Of a stretch of 7,513 bases of DNA, positions 1 through 6,780 are shown one piece after another; positions within the stretch are counted from its first letter, which is position 1; the number at the start of each line of letters is the position of its first letter. Source of the stretch: Globobulimina sp. (Eukaryota; Foraminifera; Rotaliida); contig PIVH01000149.1 in NCBI GenBank assembly GCA_003354225.1, positions 1-7,513 of the forward strand, in the 5' to 3' direction. A program made the position numbers and the translations under genes. The notes under the pieces are model-generated. The model did not search any database and was not told the origin of the DNA. It saw only the letters and a program-made list of their open reading frames with translations.

Positions 1-2642
1 TCAAATCCGACTCTAATTTCTCATTCAATTGCTTCAAACCATTTATTTCATATTTCAAATCATTAATTTTTACATTAAATTGCGAGATTATGTTTGCTTC
101 CCTCTCCGCAATGGATTTGCTTAATTGTTTATTTAATTCTTTTAAGTTTTCAATTTCCACCAATTTATGCTCTAACTGGGTCTGTGTATTATTTGTATGA
201 TTGCTATCAATATCGGATTGTTGTCGACTGAGTAATAATTCAGATTGCAATTCGTCAATGATTTCATTTTCAGGCCGTCGTAATGTCTCCAATTCGTCGC
301 GGAGCTCATCCCTTTCTTCGCGGAGCTGATGATACTGACTCTCAAATAGTCGTTTTTCATCATCACTTTCCTCCCATTTTTGTTGCAAAACAGCCAATTT
401 ATTCTTTATAAAATCATTATAAAACACCAATTTCTTATCACATTCATTCTTAAACGAGATAAATTTCGACTTTTCATTTTCAAATATCTGATTGATGGAC
501 AATCGATCATTTTTAATCAGGATTAGCTTCGATTGCAATTTATGCAAATTCATCTGTAATAAGACATTGTTATTGCTTTCCTCGCAAACACCGCCCACTG
601 AGGGCTCCAACGACGACGCTTTGAACGATTCCGTGATCTTATTTTGCTGTTCAATGTTCAATCGCAACTCTTGTATTTGCTGTTGTAACTGGTCGATGGT
701 AACACGCGATTCTTGCAGCTCGCGACTCAATTTATGAGCGGCGTCGCTTTCTGCTCTCTGCTTATATGCTAACAATTGATTATTTAATGCATTTACGGTG
801 ATGGATAACTGCTGATTTTCCATCAACACATCGCGAGCGTTGTTATTTAGCGACGACTCATAAAACTCGATCTTCTGCGCAAACATCTTATTCTCCTCAC
901 TCAACCGATCGATCTCTGTTTGCATGGAATGGAAGTCTTTGTGCTTTGCATTCAATTCTTGCTGCAAACTCTTGGATATATGCGTGGCTTTGCGTAGTTT
1001 GCATGCAATCACTTCGTTTTCGCACTTAATTTTATTCATTGGCGTCGAAAAACTCTGCAGTGCATAATATAGGTATATTACACGCATATCATTCTGGTCT
1101 ATGTGCGTATTACTTAACGGAGTGTCGAGTACGAGGCAAATTGTGAATGATTGCCGTTTTCATCCGCTTCCTGGCGGGCGACCCATTCAACTCAATGGCC
1201 ACGGAATGCCTCCGTCTTTTGCCCAACACGCTGTTCTTCGGTCGCCTATTACTGATATTATTATCTTCCTCTTCTTTCATATCGACATTCATATTGTCAT
1301 TGACAGCGCCTTTATTCATACAAATAGCTTTTAAATGTCGTATCTCCCGCTCATACTTAGCTCGTTCGGCCGCAAAGTCGCTGTTAACATTATTCCCGTC
1401 GCGCTTAAGAGTGAGACCATTGTCACCGCCCACAGCGCTTTGCGTTAATTGCCGCTGCAACTCTTGGATATAATTCTTCTGCCGTTTGATGACCACGGCG
1501 TCGTCGACGATCTCCGTCACAGTGGCACAGTTCTTCACTTCCTTGGCTCTGGAAGCAAAGCCCAGCGTCGACACAGACTCTTCACTGTGTATATCCGCCG
1601 GGGTGATGGTGCAGATCACCACGGTCTTGCTATTGCCGCCCAGCGCAGGCTCTAAAATGTGCGTCAACTTACTGTCTCGATATGGAATGTGCTCGTTTGG
1701 GCTCTTGGTGCCGGTGCTGATTTCGGCCAACTTCTTGATCACAATGCCCAAAGTCAACAGGGATTTGTTTATATGGCCGCCTTCTTTCAGCCTCTTGCCG
1801 CTGGCATCCGTTTTTTTGGCCCGTTCGCTGCCTGCTAAGTCCACTATGTTTAGTATGGAGGACAGGACCGCACCGTCATAGTCTTGCGAGTTGGTCGTGT
1901 TTTTCTTGCGAGATTCCAATTGGATTTTAAATATTGTGTGCGAACGGGACGACTGATCGTTCATTTTGGTGGCACCCATGTTCCTGTTCGACATGCCTTG
2001 CTTTAATATGTCGAAGATTTTGGAGGCGTCGGTGATGGATTCCGTGGTCAGGCCGTGGACTATGGGCCGGTGGAAATTGTCCATGGATATCTTCAAATGG
2101 ATGTTAGTTGGCGATAAGAGGTCTTTTATGGATTCATTGTAGATTTCTAGATAAGATACGCTTAAATTGAATTCGCGGTCGGTTTGCTGGGAAATGTGGT
2201 TAAAAAAACAGTGGATATTCGGCATTTATGCGCTTTATTTGGTTGCTTTTTTAACTTTGGAAAGCGAGCGAAAAATGAATTTGATCGCACGATGGATGAT
2301 ACCGTCGTCGTTGCCGGAACCCATCATCGTGAAGGTTTTGCCAGAGGAGGTTTGGCCGTATGCAAAGATGGTGCCGTTGAAGCCATCCATGAAGGAATGG
2401 ATGACCTGCGACACTGAGTCATTGTATATGTCTTTGGTGGTTTGATGCGGTGCGTAGACACGATCAAAGGAGTATTTTTTTGAGGAGGTTTGATTCATTG
2501 AATGGATCACGTTGTTTTGGTGATCGATTGTCCATACAATTTGACTGTTGGCTTCGATTTCTTTTGAATTTAACGGCCGAACACGAATCACAACCTTTAA
2601 TGTCGTTTGTACGGTGTTTTCTTTGCTTTCCACGCTAGACAT
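1..2642 (-). CDS. CENP-E-like kinesin-7 motor, N-terminal part (three exons, runs off the window)
   Basis: Plus-end-directed microtubule motor of the kinesin-7 (CENP-E) type; family members carry chromosomes to the spindle equator. Exons: 2642-2256, 2186-1119 (or 1114) and 1054 (or 1052)-1, giving about 836 residues in the window. The start is the ATG at 2642-2640 (MSSVESKEN). The motor spans residues about 14-348: P-loop GQTSSGKT at 96-103, switch I NDQSSRSH at 205-212, switch II DLAGSE at 245-250, and the motor signatures YLEIYNE and INKSLLTLG. The motifs FAYGQTSSGKTFTMMGS and GATKMN favour kinesin-7 over other classes. A basic, serine-rich neck follows (KRRRHS, SPARKRMK), suggesting a nuclear localisation signal and kinase sites. 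Exon 3 is about 350 uninterrupted residues rich in L, E, K, Q and N, with heptad-like spacing, and reads as coiled coil. The C-terminal tail lies outside the window. The family call is firm; orthology to CENP-E itself is inferred. Confidence 0.93.
1053..1118 (-). other. Kinesin intron 2 (61 or 64 nt, ambiguous boundaries)
   Basis: The exon-2 frame meets TAA at 1112-1110, while a different open frame begins just below 1055 and continues to the window edge. Two donor/acceptor pairs keep the frame. One uses donor GTTAAG at 1118 with acceptor CAG ending at 1055 (64 nt, phase 0). The other uses donor GTAATA at 1113 with acceptor GAG ending at 1053 (61 nt, phase 2). Mixed pairings hit stop codons. 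The CAG acceptor is the better acceptor and GTTAAG resembles the intron 1 donor, so the 64-nt form is slightly preferred. Confidence 0.8.
2187..2255 (-). other. Kinesin intron 1 (69 nt, phase 0)
   Basis: The donor GTTAAAAA follows codons for Ser-Lys, and the acceptor is TTTCCCAG. Splicing joins FRSLSK to QTDREFNLSV, which restores the usual kinesin spacing between the IFAYGQT block and the YLEIYNE block. The intron contains an in-frame TAA, so retention would truncate the motor. A T-run (seven T) lies about 16 nt before the acceptor. Confidence 0.88.
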
Positions 2643-2710
2643 GGCTACGTCCAAAATGTAAAAGGCTGAAAACTTCAAAAAAAACTTTTTGTAAATTTTC
2701 TTAATTGATT
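2643..2710. promoter_or_regulatory. Divergent 68-bp intergenic region, presumed bidirectional promoter
   Basis: The start codons of the minus-strand kinesin (2642) and the plus-strand porin-like gene (2711) face away from each other across 68 bp. The spacer is A/T-rich with a run of eight A then C and five T. It shows no convincing TATA box and no splice acceptor before either ATG. Both 5' UTRs and any core promoter must fit here unless further upstream exons exist. Confidence 0.55.
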
Positions 2711-3589
2711 ATGGCACAAACGTGTGTTGGTGATTCCATATTTAGCTTCTTTTGGGAGCCCGACGATAATTATGGAACATTTGAAGTGTCATTAGCCTCG
2801 AAGAATACTTCATTTTCTGCATCAAGAGCAACATTCAATGATGAAAAAGCAGACACCGAGTCATCATTGTCGTCATCATATGAATATGGCACAGAAACCA
2901 TCGCATTGACAACTACAAATTATGAAACACCAATATTAGATATCAGCACGTCGCGATTTGAAAAAAAAGGAATATCGTTAGCAGCATCATTACAACAACC
3001 AAATGTATCATTGGATGCATCCTATTACGCACAAAAAAAATATTATTTCAATATCCATACATCATTAAATGCTATGACACAAAAAGATAATTCCTTATCA
3101 ATTTCAGCATCTTATGATATATTAAAAGAAAGAAATTTATTATTTTGTGCCGATTGGAATTTGGAAGAATTAGGTAATGAAAAAGCAAATAAATCGTCAT
3201 TTAATGTCGGCTGTGAATATAATAAATCAAATCGAATATTTGCCGTAAAATCAAAAGATAATTTTAGTGGCTTTGGTGTCGGTGTGATGTACGGAAGAGG
3301 CGATAATACATTTTATGCGCAAGCTGGACTTGAACATGATGAGAATGGTCAGGAGAAAAAGAAATTTATTGGTTTATGTGGAATGAGTAGGAAAGTGGAT
3401 GATAATTCGTCTGTTGATGTGATGCTTAATAATGAATATTTTGGTGCGGTTCGCTATAATTCCGAAATAAAAGGTATTCAAAGTGGAGTAAATGTAAATG
3501 GAAGTATTGGTGCTAATTTTGATTTTAATCCAGAAAATAATGGAATTGCTACAAAATTACGATATTCAGTATCTTTGGGATTAGACTGA
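2711..3589 (+). CDS. VDAC/porin-3-like mitochondrial beta-barrel protein
   Basis: Intronless ORF of 292 residues starting at ATG 2711 (MAQTCVGDS); the frame extends one codon upstream only through TTG. VDAC-type porins let metabolites across the mitochondrial outer membrane. Evidence is structural: length close to the 280-290 typical of VDAC, no cleavable signal peptide, no hydrophobic helix, and repeated alternating polar/hydrophobic strands such as SLSISASYDI, KSSFNVGCEY and GFGVGVMYG. The C-terminus KLRYSVSLGLD looks like a mitochondrial beta-signal, and the preceding GVNVNGSIGANFD block resembles the penultimate VDAC strands. The N-terminal amphipathic helix typical of VDAC is not clear, so this may be a diverged paralogue or another porin-3 member. 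The gene is AT-rich, unlike the adjacent kinesin motor exons. It is divergent from the kinesin and 76 bp upstream of the next gene. Confidence 0.55.
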   Translation: MAQTCVGDSIFSFFWEPDDNYGTFEVSLASKNTSFSASRATFNDEKADTESSLSSSYEYGTETIALTTTNYETPILDISTSRFEKKGISLAASLQQPNVSLDASYYAQKKYYFNIHTSLNAMTQKDNSLSISASYDILKERNLLFCADWNLEELGNEKANKSSFNVGCEYNKSNRIFAVKSKDNFSGFGVGVMYGRGDNTFYAQAGLEHDENGQEKKKFIGLCGMSRKVDDNSSVDVMLNNEYFGAVRYNSEIKGIQSGVNVNGSIGANFDFNPENNGIATKLRYSVSLGLD

Positions 3590-3616
3590 CATATAATATA
3601 TAGACCAACCAAAGAC

Positions 3617-3665
3617 TATAAATATAAGTATCATATAATTTTTCACTCTAACTTTTCTCGCAGAA
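3617..3665 (+). promoter_or_regulatory. TATA box and initiator-like site, overlapping a splice-acceptor-like tract
   Basis: TATAAATA lies at 3617-3624. An initiator-like TCACTC begins at 3643, so the A at 3645 is 28 nt from the first T of the TATA box, normal core-promoter spacing. The same stretch can also be read as CTAAC branch-like element, pyrimidine tract and TTCTCGCAG at 3655-3663 just before AAATG, which would be a good 3' splice site. Whether this is a promoter or an acceptor for a 5' UTR exon or spliced leader is unresolved. Confidence 0.5.
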
Positions 3666-4720
3666 ATGCAGACAATGCTCTTGTTTTTAGCAATATACCA
3701 CATTGCCACAGTCTTTAGTGCATGTAAAGATGGCGACGATTTAACGTGTTCATTAGGTGGGAAATGCGTAAATTCCGCTTGTCGCTGTGATCCAACCTGG
3801 AAAGGAGAATATTGCGACGAATTAGATTTATTAAAATCAAACACCTACAAAGCATTCTATCGTTCGTATGAAAGCTCATGGGGCGGATCTGTAGTACACG
3901 ACGGTTCAACATATCACATGTTCGCTGCAGACATGGCATACAATTGTTCATTAAATGAATGGCAAACAAATTCACGCGTGGTCCATACAACAAGCAGCAA
4001 ACCTGAGGGTCCATATAACTTTCAAGCCGTTACATTAAAAATATTTTCACATAATTATAATCCAACTGTGCATGCAATAGCGGGCAAATCTGGTTATTTT
4101 ATGTATCATTTAGGCGAAGCGAATGCAAATTCGGGTTGGAAGAATTGTTCTAAATCGTTTTCTGCATTCCAAATGAAGGCATTCCAAATGAAGCGCATAC
4201 CACAAATCTGAATGGTAATTGGGAGAATACGGTATCTCCGGGAGGCAAATATGCATATAATAATCCAGCAGCATTTGTATATTCGAACGGTACAATCTTA
4301 TTAGTTTATAAATATAACACAGCGGACAATTCGAGAGCGTTGGGCTTAGCTACAGCGCCGGCCTGGAATGCGAATTTTAAAAACATCAAACATTTGCCAG
4401 AGTTACAAGGGGAGGATCCGTATATATATCGTGATCCAAATGGCTATTTTCATATTTTATTCCATACTCTGCCACACAAACATGGTGCAACTGCGTACAG
4501 TAAGGACGGCTTTGATTGGTATTATAATAATAATGTTGCGTGGCCAAATTATTTTACATTGGAGAATGGTGATCAGGTTAAACTTGCACGAAGGGAAAGG
4601 CATCAATTATTGCTTGATTCTGATGGTTGGCCAATATATTTATTCAATGGTGTTGAGCCTTCGGGTGAATCAAATATGTTTACATATACTGGTGTTCAAC
4701 CGATAAACAGTACGAAATGA
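3666..4720 (+). pseudogene. Secreted EGF-module plus GH43-like beta-propeller glycosidase-type protein, frameshifted
   Basis: Starts at ATG 3666. Residues 1-19 form a signal peptide (MLLFLAIYHIATVFSA). Residues 20-50 hold an EGF-like module with the spacing C-x7-C-x5-C-x4-C-x-C-x8-C. A five-bladed beta-propeller related to GH43/GH32-type hydrolases then begins at about residue 60, with SWGGSVVHDG, TYHMFAADM, TNSRVVHTT, HNYNPTVHA and YFMYHLG. The frame ends at a stop at 4209-4211. The same protein clearly continues in the frame two bases on, open from 4154 to the stop at 4718-4720, with NNPAAFVYSNGTILLVYK, EDPYIYRDPNGYFHI, ATAYSKDG and ARRERHQLLLD. The EDPYIYRD block is a plausible active-site segment. 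The break lies in a tandem 15-bp duplication at 4164-4193. It could be a true pseudogene, a polymorphic allele or an assembly error. The substrate is unknown; carbohydrate binding or cleavage is inferred from the fold. There are no introns. Confidence 0.8.
4164..4193 (+). repeat. Perfect 15-bp tandem duplication at the frameshift
   Basis: GCATTCCAAATGAAG occurs twice in direct succession (4164-4178 and 4179-4193). Upstream of it the coding frame is phase 0, downstream it is shifted by two. With a single copy preceded by an extra G, the reading frame would pass through without a break, so the event amounts to a net gain of 14 nt. Confidence 0.9.
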
Positions 4721-4863
4721 CTTTAAATAGTTATAATTATTATACTTTACTTGAAAGGTTTTCACAGAAAAAAACTGTAATCTTGTCTTACTCAATGTTC
4801 ATTCCAACGGTGAAGAATTCCGGGTGATTCAGTGCTGTTCCGCTCTTATATCATTTCTATTCT
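4721..4863. other. Intergenic region, no convincing gene
   Basis: AT-rich 143-bp gap between the glycosidase-like and F-box-like genes. There is no AATAAA near the upstream stop. A short open frame (4755-4919) overlaps the start of the next gene and is preceded by an acceptor-like TTTTCACAG. It is too short to name. Confidence 0.4.
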
Positions 4864-5556
4864 ATGGATGGTCCTTGTGGTGTTTTTGTAACATTTTTAT
4901 ATTCAGCACTGAAAATTATTAGTAAATTTATAATAATATTATCTTTGTGGACAGTATCTATTTTTTATGATATTGTGGCCACAGAACAAGACAAAGAATG
5001 TAAAACTTTATTATTATGTGATGATTTGATGAGACATATGGTTAAATATTTATCATTTTATGATATAAATTCATGTCAATTTGTAAAAAAAAGATGGAAT
5101 GTATTATTTTCTTATAAAATATCAAAATTAAATGAAGTTCTGTGGTTTGAATCGCTTAATAAATCATTTCAAAATTATCCAATCTATATCTCATACAATC
5201 TGTTGTTGACGCCATGTTCTTATGATATTCAAATATTTGGTAGCAATAATCATCAATTTATTAAAATGTTAATTATGTTTATTGATGCGGTCAAAGCAAA
5301 AAATGCTAAATTGGCATATAAAATTATTAAAAGATTTGTTGAATTAAATGTACAAATTGCTGTTCGATGGTGTTTACATTATACACTTAAAGCAAATGAA
5401 ACTAATTTTGGTTGGAATTGGTTGGATTTCAACATAAAACAGTTAGAGGTATTAAAGTTACACTTTGGCTGTACACCAAATTGCAAACAATCGCATTTAG
5501 AAATATGTAATATGGTGGATTGGATGTGGAAACAAAAGAGAATTCTTAATAATTAA
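4864..5556 (+). CDS. Putative F-box-like protein with hydrophobic N-terminus
   Basis: Intronless ORF of 230 residues from ATG 4864; an in-frame TGA lies about 40 nt upstream. Residues about 48-90 (LLLCDDLMRHMVKYL, then FVKKRWNVLF) match the F-box pattern: a hydrophobic/acidic start, a helix ending in YLSFYD, and the conserved basic-Trp segment. F-box proteins normally bind Skp1 and deliver substrates to SCF ubiquitin ligases. The remaining 140 residues are rich in K, N, I and W and show no repeat or domain I recognise. Residues about 5-36 (VFVTFLYSALKII, FIIILSLW) form a hydrophobic segment, unusual before an F-box. An acceptor-like GTGGCCACAG ends at 4984, so the true first exon may lie elsewhere and this segment may be intron readthrough. 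The strongly AT-rich codon use suggests a fast-evolving, lineage-specific gene. Confidence 0.5.
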   Translation: MDGPCGVFVTFLYSALKIISKFIIILSLWTVSIFYDIVATEQDKECKTLLLCDDLMRHMVKYLSFYDINSCQFVKKRWNVLFSYKISKLNEVLWFESLNKSFQNYPIYISYNLLLTPCSYDIQIFGSNNHQFIKMLIMFIDAVKAKNAKLAYKIIKRFVELNVQIAVRWCLHYTLKANETNFGWNWLDFNIKQLEVLKLHFGCTPNCKQSHLEICNMVDWMWKQKRILNN

Positions 5557-5688
5557 AACACCAACTCTGTATGACAATTTATTATGCAATGTTTAATTAA
5601 ATGTTGCAAGACCGCCAATGCCTGGACTGGAGTGACTGTCCAATAAATTGATTCTTGATTATATTGATTTGCATATAATTTCATCAAA
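5557..5688. other. Convergent 3' intergenic region with interleaved polyadenylation signals
   Basis: The plus-strand gene ends at 5556 and the minus-strand transporter ORF ends at 5689. AATAAA occurs on the plus strand at 5642-5647 and on the minus strand at 5583-5578. Each signal lies beyond the other, so if both are used the two transcripts overlap at their 3' ends by at least about 65 nt. Confidence 0.5.
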
Positions 5689-6721
5689 TTAATTTTCGTA
5701 CAGCTTTCCAATCAACGATATGTTCCAAAAGATTACCATCAGATTCAACATATCATTCAAATCCATCGGATTCAACATATCCTGCAACACACCGGCCCAT
5801 CCCGCAAATATTCCACCTCCGAGCCCTCCGATAATGCCAACAATCACTGCATCAGCACAAGTGAACAAATTCTTTAATTCATAAACAAAATCAACAACAT
5901 GCGCCAAAAATGATATCTTTGCAATTTGCTCAGTTTTGGCCTGCGACAAAGACGAAGTCATCGAAAGCGAGTCTAATTTTTGAAAACGTTCCATATCATC
6001 ATTAACATTTTGATATTTGATTGGCGATTTGTTGGGGATGGCATGCAAAGCTTGTTTGGCAGCCATGGAAGGTAATTTATTTGGTGCATTTGGGAAATAG
6101 CACCATGACAAAATGAATGGGACTGCAGCTAACAAGGCATCAAAGTACAATAATTTTGGAAGATCGCTGCCCTTTTTAGCCAGTAAAGGACCTAAAATGA
6201 AAGCTAAACAGGTGCCAAATGTATTCATTCCTGCGCCAATCCCGGTGGCTAAAACGCGTTGATTCTCTCCGAACCATATCACGGACAGTTTGGACGGCGG
6301 CGATAAGACTAATGGACCAGAGCAGGAATTGATTATTTGTGCGATATGAATGAATATTAAACAGTGCCAGAAGTTATTTGTTATTTTATAATTGAAAAAT
6401 GCAATTTGAGACAATACGGTTGGAATTAAACGAATTAGGGTGGCTATCAAAGTCAGTGTGCCACCTAAACGCATTGCATATTTTAAACCAGTAATGGGGA
6501 ATAATAATATATAGCCGGCAAAGGGCGCGATTGCTAAGAAAAGTAATGGTGCCCAGTTTAACCATAAATCGACGGTCGCATTAACTTGGCTGTTATCCGC
6601 TGGTTTATGCAAATGGCGACTGCATCGGGGACGGAGGAGTAGCATCGAAAATACCAGCAATATGTACCACCTTTTCTTCTCCGGAGGGCCAAACTCTGTG
6701 AAAACTCGCAAGCGCTCAAAA
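5689..6721 (-). pseudogene. SLC49A4 (DIRC2)-like major facilitator transporter, 5'- and 3'-incomplete
   Basis: Member of the FLVCR/DIRC2 branch of the major facilitator superfamily; relatives move haem, choline or other small solutes, and the substrate here cannot be told. Supporting segments in order: EKKRW before helix 1 (about 6685); helix 2 VDLWLNWAPLLFLAI (6573-6529); helix 3 LTLIATLIRLIP; helix 4; the family-typical loop IWFGENQRVLATGIGAGMN (6279-6223); helices 5-6; and helix 7 GIIGGLGGGIFAGW (about 5840-5800). After helix 7 a 9-residue tandem repeat precedes a stop, so about five helices are absent against a family length near 450-480. No in-frame ATG precedes helix 1. Acceptor-like sites occur at 6724-6722 (TTTTAG) and 6700-6696 (CACAG). 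Helix 1 appears split between two frames near 6641-6604. These signs favour a decayed copy, but missed exons are possible. Confidence 0.65.
5736..5789 (-). repeat. Imperfect 27-bp tandem repeat inside the transporter ORF
   Basis: Two adjacent 27-nt units (5736-5762 and 5763-5789) agree at 22 of 27 positions, with a shared core GATTCAACATATC on the plus strand. In the minus-strand frame they encode DMLNPMDLNDMLNLM, a 9-residue repeat. It sits right where similarity to the transporter family ends. Confidence 0.85.
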
Positions 6722-6780
6722 CTAAAACAATGAATGTAAAAATAAATAAACAATAAGTAAAAATAGACAATGACTTCAAA
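6722..6780 (-). other. 59-nt spacer between autophagy gene stop and transporter acceptor
   Basis: Read on the minus strand, the spacer is T-rich, contains no ATG and no AATAAA, and ends in a pyrimidine-rich tract and TTTTAG. This fits an intercistronic region with a trans-splice acceptor. It also fits the chance remains of an intron left by a truncated gene copy. Confidence 0.4.

Noticed and set aside
1101-1881. Several plus-strand ORFs opposite the kinesin motor exons
   Set aside because: They are antisense shadows of a motor with intact P-loop, switch I and switch II motifs.
2643-2678. N-terminal extension of the kinesin starting upstream of MSSVE
   Set aside because: That extension would start at TTG; the first ATG in frame is at 2642.
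4163-4178. Possible ultra-short GT-AG intron ending at the first duplicate copy, to explain the glycosidase frameshift
   Set aside because: Removing the 22-nt GT-to-AG segment leads to an immediate in-frame stop, so it does not repair the frame.
4755-4919. Open frame reading NCNLVLLNVHSNGEE and FRVIQCCSALISF, faintly like a lipid-kinase fragment
   Set aside because: Only 55 codons, no start, overlaps the F-box-like gene in another frame, and the resemblance rests on a few residues.
5627-5736. Extra transporter intron with donor GTAATC and acceptor CACTCCAG leading to a GIGGLATF-like exon
   Set aside because: The donor is phase 0 and the downstream frame that looks family-like is not the one produced; the spliced frame gives an unrelated short tail.
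6700-6780. AATAAA-like repeats on the plus strand in the spacer
   Set aside because: No plus-strand gene ends here; they are the complement of a T-rich tract.
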